DNA of 42,999 nt from Desulfobacterium sp. (GTDB lineage: Bacteria; Desulfobacterota; Desulfobacteria; Desulfobacterales; Desulfobacteraceae): positions 1 through 42,999 of the forward strand of contig JAEINR010000053.1 of the NCBI GenBank assembly GCA_016342325.1, in the 5' to 3' direction. A program made the position numbers and the translations under genes. This document shows positions 1 to 8,232 of this stretch, in pieces; position 1 is the stretch's first letter, and every line of letters begins with the position of its first letter. The notes under the pieces are model-generated. The model did not search any database. It saw only the letters and a program-made list of their open reading frames with translations, and had not been told where the DNA came from.

Positions 1-1703
1 AGTTCGGACAGATCCTGGGCATTGAGTTTCACCTGGGCGCTGGAGTTGGTCATTTCACTTGAGGAGACGGTCACCGCTGAGATCTCCTGGGAGACATCCC
101 CGGCCGCCATGGAGGCCTGGGAGACGTTTTCGTTCACTTCTCCGATGCCCAGGGAAGCCTGGGAGACGTTCTCGGCGATCTCCCGGGTGGTCACGGACTG
201 CTCTTCAACGGCCGTTGCAATGGTTGAGACGATGGCGTCGATCTCGGCCACCACCTTTGCGATGGTTGAAATCTCCGTGACCGTATCCTGGGTGGAATCC
301 TGTATGTCCTGGACCCGGGATTTAATCTCACCCGTGGCCGCAGAGGTCTGGTTGGCCAGCTCCTTTATCTCGTTGGCCACAACGGCAAATCCTTTCCCTG
401 CTTCTCCGGCCCTTGCCGCCTCGATGGTGGCGTTGAGGGCCAGCAGGTTGACCTGATCGGAAATATCGGTGATGGTTTCAACCACCTTGCCGATCTCCTT
501 TGCTGCCGTCCCGAGTTCGTTGACCCGGTCCGTGGCATTGCTGGTCTGGGACACGGCATTGTCGGTTATGCCCCTGGCATTTTCCGCATTGGATGCTATT
601 TCGCTGATGGTGGCGGTCATCTCCTCCGAGGCAGAGGCCACAATGCCGATATTGGTTGAGGCCTCTTCCATGGCGGCTGCCACGGAGGTCATGTTGGCAC
701 TCATCTCTTCGGAGGCAGCTGCCACGGTATTGGCCCTTGCGGCCGTTCCTTCAGAGGCCTCGTTCATCTGGTCCGATATCCCGGCCAACAGGTGGGACGA
801 GTCTGTGAGCTTTTCGGAATCGCCCTTTATATCAGTGATCATGGACTGGACGTTCTCGATGAAGAGATTGAACCAGTCGGCAAGCTCCTGGGTCTCGTCC
901 CCGGAGCTCGAGTCTATCCGCTGGGTGAGATCACCTTCGCCTTCGGCGATATCCCTTAACATGTGGATCATTTTTCGGATGGGACCCACCACCCCCTTGG
1001 AAATGACAAAATAGCCGGTCGTAAGGGAGAGGACGATAAAGGCGGATATCACCATACCTACCTTTACCACCTGGGAAGCGATCTCAGCTTTTATCTCCCC
1101 CGCTTTTTTATCCAGAACCACATCCACATCATCGGTATAGATGCCCGTGCCGATGTTCCAGTCCCAGGCGTCAAAGCGTTTTCCAAAGCTGAGTTTCCCC
1201 ACCGGCTTGTCATGTCCGGGTTTGGGCCAGAGATACTGGAACATGCCTCCCTGGCTGCTGCTTTTCGCGGCCTTGATCAGTTCCCTCATGGGATAGACCC
1301 CGTTGGAATCCTTTAAATCGATCAGGTTTTTACCCTGAATCTCGGGCTTTACGGGCATGAGGATGTTTGTTCCGCTTGAATCGTAAATAAAGAAATACCC
1401 TGAGTCATCCCCCCCATAGCGAAGGGAGCCGATGGCGTCCAGGGCCTTTTGCTTGATCTCGGTTACGGAAAATCCCTTGTCCTGCCCATCTTCAAGGTGA
1501 TCCTGGGCCATGGCGTGGACGATTCTTACCATCTCCTTGAGCATCTGGGTTTTTTCGTTCATCACCCCTGTTCTGTACTCGTTGATGGCAAGCTCTCCCT
1601 CCTTCTGAAGGGCCGATGCCGAAAGAAGAATGGCTGCCCCGCCAACCAGCAGAAGTGATACAATAATGAGAAGATTGACTTTGGTTCCGATTTTCAGTTT
1701 CAT
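1..1703 (-). CDS. Methyl-accepting chemotaxis protein (MCP1), 3' end outside window
   Basis: Membrane chemoreceptor of the Cache/HAMP/MA type, reading from ATG at 1703 and still open at position 1. By comparison with the downstream-strand paralogue only about 14 C-terminal residues are missing, giving about 581 aa. It has an N-terminal membrane segment, a periplasmic single-Cache (sCache_2-like) domain with the family pattern YFFIYD...LLPVKPE, a second membrane segment, HAMP, and an MA signalling hairpin containing the conserved tip [16 protein letters not shown]. It is a tandem duplicate of the gene at 1766-3439 but carries 24 extra residues near the C-terminus, where the motif NVSQAS occurs twice. 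Its short upstream gap resembles the leader of the other copy but lacks that copy's candidate promoter, so it is probably cotranscribed. The ligand is unknown; Cache domains of this type often bind small organic acids. Confidence 0.93.
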   Translation of the reverse strand, partial: MKLKIGTKVNLLIIVSLLLVGGAAILLSASALQKEGELAINEYRTGVMNEKTQMLKEMVRIVHAMAQDHLEDGQDKGFSVTEIKQKALDAIGSLRYGGDDSGYFFIYDSSGTNILMPVKPEIQGKNLIDLKDSNGVYPMRELIKAAKSSSQGGMFQYLWPKPGHDKPVGKLSFGKRFDAWDWNIGTGIYTDDVDVVLDKKAGEIKAEIASQVVKVGMVISAFIVLSLTTGYFVISKGVVGPIRKMIHMLRDIAEGEGDLTQRIDSSSGDETQELADWFNLFIENVQSMITDIKGDSEKLTDSSHLLAGISDQMNEASEGTAARANTVAAASEEMSANMTSVAAAMEEASTNIGIVASASEEMTATISEIASNAENARGITDNAVSQTSNATDRVNELGTAAKEIGKVVETITDISDQVNLLALNATIEAARAGEAGKGFAVVANEIKELANQTSAATGEIKSRVQDIQDSTQDTVTEISTIAKVVAEIDAIVSTIATAVEEQSVTTREIAENVSQASLGIGEVNENVSQASMAAGDVSQEISAVTVSSSEMTNSSAQVKLNAQDLSE

Positions 1704-1765
1704 CCCTACCTCCCTATATTGTAATAACGGTTGCTTTGTCGGCGGTGACCAGGCACTTCAATCCA

Positions 1766-3439
1766 TCACACCTTGAATTTTCCCACCATGGTTGACAAAT
1801 GCTTGGCAAGTTCGGACAGATCCTGGGCATTGAGTTTCACCTGGGCGCTGGAGTTGGTCATTTCACTTGAGGAGACGGTCACCGCAGAGATTTCCTGGGA
1901 AACCTCCCCGGCGATCTCCCGGGTGGTCACGGACTGCTCTTCAACGGCCGTTGCAATGGTTGAGACGATGGCGTCGATCTCGGCCACCACCTTTGCGATG
2001 GTTGAAATCTCCGTGACCGTATCCTGGGTGGAATCCTGTATGTCCTGGACCCGGGATTTAATCTCACCCGTGGCCGCAGAGGTCTGGTTGGCCAGCTCCT
2101 TTATCTCGTTGGCCACAACGGCAAATCCTTTCCCTGCTTCTCCGGCCCTTGCCGCCTCGATGGTGGCGTTGAGGGCCAGCAGGTTGACCTGATCGGAAAT
2201 ATCGGTGATGGTTTCAACCACCTTGCCGATCTCCTTTGCTGCCGTCCCGAGTTCGTTGACCCGGTCCGTGGCATTGCTGGTCTGGGACACGGCATTGTCG
2301 GTTATGCCCCTGGCATTTTCCGCATTGGATGCTATTTCGCTGATGGTGGCGGTCATCTCCTCCGAGGCAGAGGCCACAATGCCGATATTGGTTGAGGCCT
2401 CTTCCATGGCGGCTGCCACGGAGGTCATGTTGGCACTCATCTCTTCGGAGGCAGCTGCCACGGTATTGGCCCTTGCGGCCGTTCCTTCAGAGGCCTCGTT
2501 CATCTGGTCCGATATCCCGGCCAACAGGTGGGACGAGTCTGTGAGCTTTTCGGAATTGTCCTTTATCTCTATGATCATGGACTGGACGTTCTCAATAAAG
2601 AGATTGAACCAGTCGGCAAGTTCCCGGGTTTCATCCCCGGAACTCACTTCTATTCGCTGGGTGAGATCACCTTCTCCTTCAGCGATATCCCTTAACATGT
2701 GGATCATTTTTCTGATGGGACCCACCACTCCCTTGGAGATGACAAAATAGCCGGTCATAAGAGAGAGGACGATAAAGGCGGATATCACCATACCCACCTT
2801 TACCACCTGGGAAGTGATCTCGGCCTTTATCTCCGCTGCTTTTTTATCCAGAACCACATCCACATCATCGGTATAGATACCCGTGCCGATGTTCCAGTCC
2901 CAGGCGTCAAAGCGTTTGGCAAAACTCAGTTTTGCAACGGGCTTGTCATGTCCGGGTTTGGGCCAGAAATACTGGAACATCCCCCCCTGGCTGCTGCTCT
3001 TTGCGGCCTTGATCAGTTCCTTGATGAGATAGACCCCGTTGGGATCCTTTGTATTGATCATATTCGTTCCCTGGAGCTCGGGCTTTACCGGCAGAAGAAT
3101 GTTTATTCCAGTTGAATCGTAAATGAAAAAATACCCGGAGTCACCATCTCCATAGCGAAGGGCACCGATGGAATCCAGGGCGTCTTTTTTTATATCGGCC
3201 AGGGGAAGTCCTTCTCTCTGTCCGTCCGCCAGGTGATCCTGGGCCATGGCGTGGACGATTCTTACCATCTCTTTGAGCATCTGGGTCTTTTCGTTCATCA
3301 CCCCGGTTCTGTATTCGCTGATGGCAAGCTCTCCCCCCCTTTGAAGGGCTGATGCCGAAAGAAGTATGGCCGCCCCGCCAACCAGCAAAAGCGATACAAC
3401 AATGAGAAGATTGACCTTGGTTCCGATTTTCAGCTTCAT
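1766..3439 (-). CDS. Methyl-accepting chemotaxis protein (MCP2), tandem paralogue
   Basis: Chemoreceptor of 557 aa. Residues about 8-30 form the first membrane segment. About 35-210 is a periplasmic sCache_2-like sensor with the motif [15 protein letters not shown] and the end motif [13 protein letters not shown]. About 215-237 is the second membrane segment, followed by HAMP ([19 protein letters not shown]) and the MA domain with tip [16 protein letters not shown]. No C-terminal CheR-docking pentapeptide is visible. The 3' half (about 1914-2558) is identical base for base to 178-822 of MCP1, whereas the sensor halves differ, which points to recent gene conversion or duplication. Relative to MCP1 it lacks 24 residues after TREIA, consistent with deletion between internal VSQ-containing repeats. 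The SD-like sequence GGGAGATAGAG precedes ATG. Confidence 0.96.
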   Translation of the reverse strand: MKLKIGTKVNLLIVVSLLLVGGAAILLSASALQRGGELAISEYRTGVMNEKTQMLKEMVRIVHAMAQDHLADGQREGLPLADIKKDALDSIGALRYGDGDSGYFFIYDSTGINILLPVKPELQGTNMINTKDPNGVYLIKELIKAAKSSSQGGMFQYFWPKPGHDKPVAKLSFAKRFDAWDWNIGTGIYTDDVDVVLDKKAAEIKAEITSQVVKVGMVISAFIVLSLMTGYFVISKGVVGPIRKMIHMLRDIAEGEGDLTQRIEVSSGDETRELADWFNLFIENVQSMIIEIKDNSEKLTDSSHLLAGISDQMNEASEGTAARANTVAAASEEMSANMTSVAAAMEEASTNIGIVASASEEMTATISEIASNAENARGITDNAVSQTSNATDRVNELGTAAKEIGKVVETITDISDQVNLLALNATIEAARAGEAGKGFAVVANEIKELANQTSAATGEIKSRVQDIQDSTQDTVTEISTIAKVVAEIDAIVSTIATAVEEQSVTTREIAGEVSQEISAVTVSSSEMTNSSAQVKLNAQDLSELAKHLSTMVGKFKV

Positions 3440-3489
3440 CTCTATCTCCCTATTATAATTACTACCGTTGTTATTGTGGCGTTTAGGGT

Positions 3490-3505
3490 TGCAAAAAATG
3501 GGCCA
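3490..3505 (-). promoter_or_regulatory. Candidate sigma-54 promoter for MCP2-MCP1
   Basis: On the minus strand the sequence TGGCCC-ATTTT-TTGCA matches the -24/-12 consensus TGGCAC-N5-TTGCA with one mismatch and exact spacing. The predicted start is near 3479, giving a leader of about 40 nt. The homologous gap before MCP1 (1704-1765) retains similarity to the leader but not this element. Confidence 0.5.
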
Positions 3506-3595
3506 GGAGGTCGTTTGGTCTGCGCCTGCCGGGTTTTACCCCGTCTCTTTTTGAAACAATACTCCCAGGCATTTTTGTTGCGATATTTCTTGTTC

Positions 3596-3623
3596 TTGAT
3601 AAAAGAGTGCTGATTGCTATAAT
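3596..3623 (+). promoter_or_regulatory. Candidate sigma-70 promoter for the triheme cytochrome gene
   Basis: TTGATA (3596-3601), a 16-bp spacer and a perfect TATAAT (3618-3623) lie about 110 bp before the cytochrome start codon on the same strand. Nothing else on the plus strand between here and 3737 looks coding. Confidence 0.5.
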
Positions 3624-3736
3624 GCCATTCATTATACAGGGGGGGCGGTTGAAATGGCAACCGGTATTTACGCTTCTCCCCCTCCCGGGCACTGTGATCC
3701 CGGGGGATGATTCTAACGTTAAAGGAGGCAGTGAGT

Positions 3737-4084
3737 ATGCAAAAGAGATGGGCGTTTTCCACGTTTTTTATTATGGTTTTTGGTGTCGTTGCGATCGTTG
3801 TCGCAGGTGTAAACCTTGGCGCAGAAAGGTTCTCCATTGACGGAGGGAAACGGGGGGCGGTGGCGTTTCCCCATCATATGCACCAGGAGGCCCTGACCGA
3901 TTGCGCGTCTTGCCATGACCTTTTTCCCAAAAGCGCAGGCGTAATCCAGGAGATGAAAACCAGCGGCAGCCTCAAGAAAAAACAGGTGATGAACAGCAAG
4001 TGCATCTCCTGCCACAAGCGGCTCAAGAAGGCAAACGAGGCTTCAGGGCCGGTGAAATGCGGTCAGTGCCACACCCGAACTTGA
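3737..4084 (+). CDS. Triheme class III (c7-like) cytochrome c, membrane-anchored or exported
   Basis: Protein of 115 aa with three haem-binding motifs, CASCH, CISCH and CGQCH. Three further histidines (FPHHMHQ) bring the total to six, exactly what bis-His coordination of three haems needs. This matches the cytochrome c7/c3 family, which carries low-potential electrons in the periplasm. An N-terminal hydrophobic stretch (FFIMVFGVVAIVVAGV) is a signal sequence or uncleaved anchor. The start at 3737 is preferred over upstream in-frame codons because AAAGGAGG sits 8 nt before it and the hydrophobic segment starts soon after. The gene stands alone between a divergent chemoreceptor gene and a methyltransferase, so its redox partner is not identifiable here. 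Confidence 0.9.
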   Translation: MQKRWAFSTFFIMVFGVVAIVVAGVNLGAERFSIDGGKRGAVAFPHHMHQEALTDCASCHDLFPKSAGVIQEMKTSGSLKKKQVMNSKCISCHKRLKKANEASGPVKCGQCHTRT

Positions 4085-4135
4085 TTTGGAAAAAGGTGAT
4101 TTTAGATAGCTGACCCCATACAACGGAGGGAATCG

Positions 4136-5245
4136 ATGGATGAAGTAGCAGACGACGTATCAGTGGGAAAACAGGCGCAATTTTCACAGCGGATGACAGA
4201 GATCCTCAATGGCGGTGCCCTGACCCTTGCCATGGCCCTTGGGTATAAACACCGCATCTTTGATGTGATGGAAGGCTTTGACGCGCCAGCGACCCCTGGG
4301 AAGATCGCGGAAGCGGCAGGATTGAGCGTCAGGTATGTGCAGGAGTGGCTGGGAATCATGGCCACGGGCAGGATCGTTGTGATCTCAACCCATACGCCGG
4401 GAGAGGCCCTCTACCATCTTCCCCGGGAGCACGCCGCCCTGTTGACCCGAAGCGCGGGCAACGCCAACCTGGGGGTCTATGCCCAGGAGATTCCCCTTCT
4501 TACCTCCTGCGCCATGGAGGCGGTGAGCAGCGGCTTTGTCACGGGGGACGGGGTGCCCTTTTCCCGATACCCGGATTTCCAGGCCTTCATGGGGGAGATC
4601 TCCGATGCCAGGCACCGCCAGATCCTGGTGGATCAATTTATTCCTTGCGTGGACGACGGCCGTCTTTTGGAACGGCTTAAAAAGGGCATCCGGGTCTGTG
4701 ATCTGGGCTGTGGGGAAGGGGTGGCCATGAATCTCCTGGCAGAGGCGTTTCCGAACAGCCGCTTCCTAGGGATCGACAACCATGATGCCGCCATTGACAA
4801 GGCAAGGAATGATGCCGAAAAAACAGGCCTGGTCAATGCCGAGTATTGTGTGGCAGATGCGGCCACCTTGAAGGATGACCCCAGGTTTGACAATCGGTTC
4901 GACTATGTGATGGCCTTTGACGCCATCCACGACCAGACCCGTCCCCATGAAGCCCTTGGGAGTGTTGTTTCCATGCTGGCAAAGGGCGGCCTCTTCTCCA
5001 TGATAGATATCGATGCGGCCACGGACCAGGCCGCGAACATGGACCACCCCCTGGCGCCTTTTATGTACACCGTGAGTCTCATGCACTGCATGCCCGTGGG
5101 GCTGAACAACAAGGGGGCAGGGCTCGGGATGATGTGGGGCCGGGAGAAGGCCGTTGCCATGCTGGAACAGGCCGGCTTTGACCGGGTCGAGGTCCTGTCC
5201 ATGGACCACGACCCCTATCATCTCCATTTTCTCTGCCGGACGTAA
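4136..5245 (+). CDS. Class I SAM-dependent methyltransferase with N-terminal winged helix
   Basis: Protein of 369 aa. The N-terminal part (about 15-90) looks like the dimerisation/winged-helix region of O-methyltransferase-like and Rv2258c-like enzymes (TPGKIAEAAGLSVRYVQEWLG). The central Rossmann domain has SAM motif I VCDLGCGEGVA, motif II FLGIDNHD and a later FDAIHDQTRPHEAL segment. The C-terminus closes with the family-like HDPYHLHFLCR. GGAGG precedes ATG with good spacing. It follows the cytochrome gene by 51 bp, but no functional link is evident. The substrate is unknown. Confidence 0.87.
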   Translation: MDEVADDVSVGKQAQFSQRMTEILNGGALTLAMALGYKHRIFDVMEGFDAPATPGKIAEAAGLSVRYVQEWLGIMATGRIVVISTHTPGEALYHLPREHAALLTRSAGNANLGVYAQEIPLLTSCAMEAVSSGFVTGDGVPFSRYPDFQAFMGEISDARHRQILVDQFIPCVDDGRLLERLKKGIRVCDLGCGEGVAMNLLAEAFPNSRFLGIDNHDAAIDKARNDAEKTGLVNAEYCVADAATLKDDPRFDNRFDYVMAFDAIHDQTRPHEALGSVVSMLAKGGLFSMIDIDAATDQAANMDHPLAPFMYTVSLMHCMPVGLNNKGAGLGMMWGREKAVAMLEQAGFDRVEVLSMDHDPYHLHFLCRT

Positions 5246-5250
5246 ACGGG

Positions 5251-5334
5251 TTCAGATTTTTTGCTTCATCTCTTCTGTCTGAGTTAAGCAGGTTCAGGTC
5301 TATTGCTTTGTTTCTTCTGCCCGGGCCAGGCGGG
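5251..5334. repeat. 42-bp tandem repeat abutting the 3' end of the permease gene
   Basis: Two imperfect 42-bp units start at 5251 and 5293 (TTCAGATTTTTTGC and TTCAGGTCTATTGC). A third, weaker unit begins at 5335 inside the last codons of the minus-strand permease gene (ATCAGGTTTGTTGC). Differences between the first two units are almost all transitions. The units fill the gap between the convergent methyltransferase and permease genes. Confidence 0.6.
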
Positions 5335-5335
5335 A

Positions 5336-6280
5336 TCAGGTTTGTTGCAGCGCCATGCGTTTCTCGATCCCGGCCACCCCCATGGAGCAGCAGAAGCAGA
5401 CGGCAAAGTAGAGAAAAAGCACCGTGATCCACACCTCAAAGGTCAGAAACGTGGCAGACATGAGCTCCATGCCCTGGAAGGTGAGTTCCTGTATGGAGAT
5501 CACGGAGACGATGGAGGAGTCCTTGATGGTGGAGATGATCTGGCCGGCCATGGGGGGGAGCACCCGCACCAGGGCCTGGGGAAGGACCACATGCCTCAGC
5601 TGCTGGAACCGGGTGAGCCCAAGGGCGGCGGAGGCCTCCCACTGGCCCTTTTCAATGGACTCCACCCCGGCCCGGATGATCTCCGTAAAATAGGCGCCTT
5701 CGTAAAGGGCCAGGGCTGCGGTTCCGGAAAAAAAGACCGGCAGGTGGGACGGGTCTGAAATAAAGGTCGTTACAAAATCCCGTAAAAGCCCCTCCTCCAT
5801 GGCGGCGGCCCGGTCAAGTCCTATAAAAGGGACGATGATCTCGCCTAAAAAATAGTAGAAGATGAAGATCCAGACGATCACCGGAATGTTGCGGATGGTT
5901 TCCACGTAGGCCGTGGCAATCATCCGCAAAAAACGGCTGGGTCCGCCCTTCATGGTGCCCATCACGACGCCGATGACAAGGGCCGTGAGGGTGGACCAGA
6001 AAGAGATCCTGAGGGTGATCAACAGCCCTGTGAGGATCATGCCGGGCACCCATCTGCCGGTGGGGTCGTCAAAGCGGAGGATGTACTGGGGAATCACCTC
6101 CCACTTCCAGTTGTAGTGGGACTCAAGGGTGATGGTCACCATGAGCCAGGCAACCCCGGATCCCAACAGGGCAAACACCACCAGGTCCAGCAGGGTCAGC
6201 TTGGGATTCTTTTCAATCAATTGATCCGTGTCTCCCACTCCCGGGTTTTGAACCAGTATGTTTTTCTCTCCTTGAACCAC
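5336..6280 (-). CDS. Polar amino-acid ABC transporter permease (HisM/GlnP family)
   Basis: Inner-membrane permease of up to 314 aa, with a long N-terminal region before the transport domain. The binding-protein-dependent permease signature is clear: the EAA loop reads ALYEGAYFTEIIRAGVESI then GQWEASAALGLTRFQQLRHV, followed by LPQALVRVLPPM. The open frame can begin at GTG 6280, overlapping the upstream binding-protein gene by 64 nt. A later start is more likely: GTG at codon 14, or the TTG that overlaps the TGA stop of the binding protein, implying translational coupling. It forms an operon with the binding protein and the permease at 7174-8019. No ATP-binding subunit is encoded next to it. 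Confidence 0.92.
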   Translation of the reverse strand: MVQGEKNILVQNPGVGDTDQLIEKNPKLTLLDLVVFALLGSGVAWLMVTITLESHYNWKWEVIPQYILRFDDPTGRWVPGMILTGLLITLRISFWSTLTALVIGVVMGTMKGGPSRFLRMIATAYVETIRNIPVIVWIFIFYYFLGEIIVPFIGLDRAAAMEEGLLRDFVTTFISDPSHLPVFFSGTAALALYEGAYFTEIIRAGVESIEKGQWEASAALGLTRFQQLRHVVLPQALVRVLPPMAGQIISTIKDSSIVSVISIQELTFQGMELMSATFLTFEVWITVLFLYFAVCFCCSMGVAGIEKRMALQQT

Positions 6281-7047
6281 CCTTCGGATTCAACGTAGTG
6301 GATCCAGTTGTTGAGGAAGTTGATGGTGTCGAAATCTCCTTTTTTCACGGCAAAGCCGATGGGCTCCCGGGTGAAGTTCTCCTTAAGGGGGAGAAACAGT
6401 TTTGTGGGATGCTTGATCGCCTGGAACGCAGGGGTCGGAGCCGATGATACAACCCCGTGGACCCGGCCGTTGATGGCTTCCTGAAAGGCCTGGGCCTCGT
6501 CGTCGAACATTCGGATCTGGGCTTTGGGCAGGTGTTTTCGTATGGCGGCAACCCCGGTTGAACCGAGCCGGGCCGACAGGACCACATCGGGTTGGTTAAA
6601 GGCGGTAAGCCCTGAAAAGCCCTTTGCCATGGTGGTGCTTGCTGCCATGGACATTCCGGTGTAGTCATAGGGATTGGAGAAGTTGACTTTGAGGTTGCGG
6701 CTGGGCAGTATTCCCATTCCACCGATGATGATGTCAAACTTTCCGGTCAACAGCGCTGGAATGATGCCGGACCACTTGGTGGGGATGAATTGCACCTTGA
6801 CCCCCATGTCCTTGGCAAGCCGTGTGGCCACATCAATTTCAAATCCCATGAGCGTGCCGGTCTTGTCCTTCATGGCCCAGGGAACAAAGGTGGACATGCC
6901 CACCCGCAGAACCCCTCGTTTCATGACCTGCTCCACTGTACTTTCGCCATTGGAGCCGGCAACAGCCTCGGGGGTGCTGAATCCTGCCAGGGCCAGGACC
7001 ACGGCCGCCATGATAAGAACGTTAATGTAACGGGTCAATGATTTCAT
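6217..7047 (-). CDS. Periplasmic amino-acid-binding protein (solute-binding family 3)
   Basis: Protein of 276 aa with a Sec signal peptide (about residues 1-30, INVLIMAAVVLALAG then VAGS). The mature protein begins with the family 3 pattern VMKRGVLRVGMSTFVPWAMKD, then GFEIDVATRLAKDMGVKVQF, DIIIGGM and SNPYDYTGM. It would capture a polar amino acid or related compound for the two permeases encoded on either side. GAGAATATCC precedes the ATG. A 126-bp gap separates it from the upstream permease and contains only short hairpins. Confidence 0.93.
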   Translation of the reverse strand: MKSLTRYINVLIMAAVVLALAGFSTPEAVAGSNGESTVEQVMKRGVLRVGMSTFVPWAMKDKTGTLMGFEIDVATRLAKDMGVKVQFIPTKWSGIIPALLTGKFDIIIGGMGILPSRNLKVNFSNPYDYTGMSMAASTTMAKGFSGLTAFNQPDVVLSARLGSTGVAAIRKHLPKAQIRMFDDEAQAFQEAINGRVHGVVSSAPTPAFQAIKHPTKLFLPLKENFTREPIGFAVKKGDFDTINFLNNWIHYVESEGWFKERKTYWFKTREWETRIN

Positions 7048-7173
7048 GGATATTCTCCTTAGAATGGTGAGTTATAAAATAGGGGATTTTTTCCCACTGG
7101 TGGCGTCGATGCCAAACCGTCAGGGGGCGTTTCCCCTAGAGCAAGATTGCTTCCCTTGTGCGATATCATAAAA

Positions 7174-8019
7174 TCACACATTTTGGGACAGCTTTTTTTC
7201 CATGGCACGGGTGGCCATGGAGAGGGTCAGGGTGATGGCAAGGTAGATGGCGGCAATGGTGAGCCAGATCTCGAACACAAGATAGGTCTCGGCCATGATT
7301 TCCTGGCCCTTCATGGTCAGATCGTACACGGCGATGGTGCTCACCAGGGCCGAGTCCTTGATAAGGGAGATCATCTGACTTGTGAGGGGCGGCAGCATGA
7401 TCCTGACGGCCTGGGGAAGGATGATGTGGCGGTAGGTGCTGAAGCGCCCTAATCCCAGGGAAAGGGCCGCTTCCCACTGGCCCTTGGGTATGGCCGTGAT
7501 GCCCGCCCGGATGATCTCCGAGGCATAGGCGCCCTCAAACAGGCCCAGGGTGAGGACGGCCGCGGCAAACCGGCTGAGCCCCATTGCCGGAGAGAGCACG
7601 AAGTAGATGAAAAAGAGCTGCACCAGAAGCGGGGTGTTGCGGATAAGTTCAAGGTAGAGTCTGGCCAGAGCCCTGAGGGAGAAGAGGTTTGAGAGTCGGC
7701 ACAGGGCGGCCACAAGGCCGAACAGGCTCGATAGCAGAAGGGCGATGAGCGACACCTTGAGGGTTACCCCAAGGCCCGCCAGAAGCGGTCCCTGAATAAA
7801 CCCCTGGTCACCGAGGGTGGCGATATATTTGGGAATGCGATACCACTGCCAGTTGTACGCCATGGTGCCGGCGCCGGTGTGGATGATCCAGATGAAAATA
7901 GCCGATGTCATGGAGAATTTGATAAGATCCCAGAACCAGGCAATGGCAATGCCGGTTGCGGGTTTTGTGGGTCCATGCTCCTCTTGCGCTTGTTTGATCG
8001 TTTCCTCCTGTTTGTGCAC
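7174..8019 (-). CDS. Polar amino-acid ABC transporter permease, first gene of operon
   Basis: Permease of about 281 aa with the HisM/GlnP transport domain: YLELIRNTPLLVQLFFIYF, then LFEGAYASEIIRAGITAIPKGQWEAALSLGLGR (EAA loop) and LPQAVRIMLPPL. It pairs with the permease at 5336 to form a heterodimeric channel. The start is unclear. The open frame begins at GTG 8019, yet the best Shine-Dalgarno (AGGAGG) lies inside codons 4-6 and is followed at the right distance by ATC, not a normal start. It is the promoter-proximal gene of the three-gene operon. Confidence 0.92.
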   Translation of the reverse strand: MHKQEETIKQAQEEHGPTKPATGIAIAWFWDLIKFSMTSAIFIWIIHTGAGTMAYNWQWYRIPKYIATLGDQGFIQGPLLAGLGVTLKVSLIALLLSSLFGLVAALCRLSNLFSLRALARLYLELIRNTPLLVQLFFIYFVLSPAMGLSRFAAAVLTLGLFEGAYASEIIRAGITAIPKGQWEAALSLGLGRFSTYRHIILPQAVRIMLPPLTSQMISLIKDSALVSTIAVYDLTMKGQEIMAETYLVFEIWLTIAAIYLAITLTLSMATRAMEKKLSQNV

Positions 8020-8074
8020 CCCTTGTTGAGCTGTTGTGCCCCATGATCAAGGCAAACAGGCAAATTCGCATCGT

Positions 8075-8103
8075 ATCATATCTGGACAGATATTCAATGT
8101 AAA
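8075..8103 (-). promoter_or_regulatory. Sigma-70-like promoter with palindromic operator for the amino-acid ABC operon
   Basis: Reading the minus strand, TTTACA (8103-8098), a 17-bp spacer and TATGAT (8080-8075) form a good promoter with a start near 8068. The spacer and the edge of the -10 hold the perfect palindrome ATATCTG-GA-CAGATAT (8078-8093). A protein bound there would block RNA polymerase, so repression is the simplest reading. The repressor is not identifiable. Confidence 0.55.
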
Positions 8104-8126
8104 ACCCGGGAAATGGCGGTCCTGTC

Positions 8127-8141
8127 AGGCATGAAAATTGC
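8127..8141 (+). promoter_or_regulatory. Candidate sigma-54 promoter for the SRPBCC-SDR operon
   Basis: AGGCAT-GAAAA-TTGC matches the -24/-12 consensus with correct GG-N10-GC spacing, with the T of TGG and the C of CAC changed. The predicted start is near 8153, leaving a leader of about 80 nt before the TTG start at 8233. Confidence 0.35.
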
Positions 8142-8232
8142 TACCCTACACAGACGAGACAAAGGGTCTTGAAAAAAGAGTTCCAAAGCGGTAGTTACTT
8201 TATAGATCTGCTTTATTAACAGGGAGGTTCCA

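Noticed and set aside
22-3115. Several long plus-strand frames across the two chemoreceptor genes
   Set aside because: They are antisense shadows of the two MCP genes. They recur at matching places in both copies and have no ribosome-binding sites or recognisable domains.
3442-3837. 131-codon minus-strand frame upstream of MCP2
   Set aside because: It runs antisense through the cytochrome promoter and start, has low-complexity basic composition and matches no family.
5251-5334. CRISPR-like tandem repeats
   Set aside because: Units are contiguous with no unique spacers and are imperfect; the same applies to 17097-17258.
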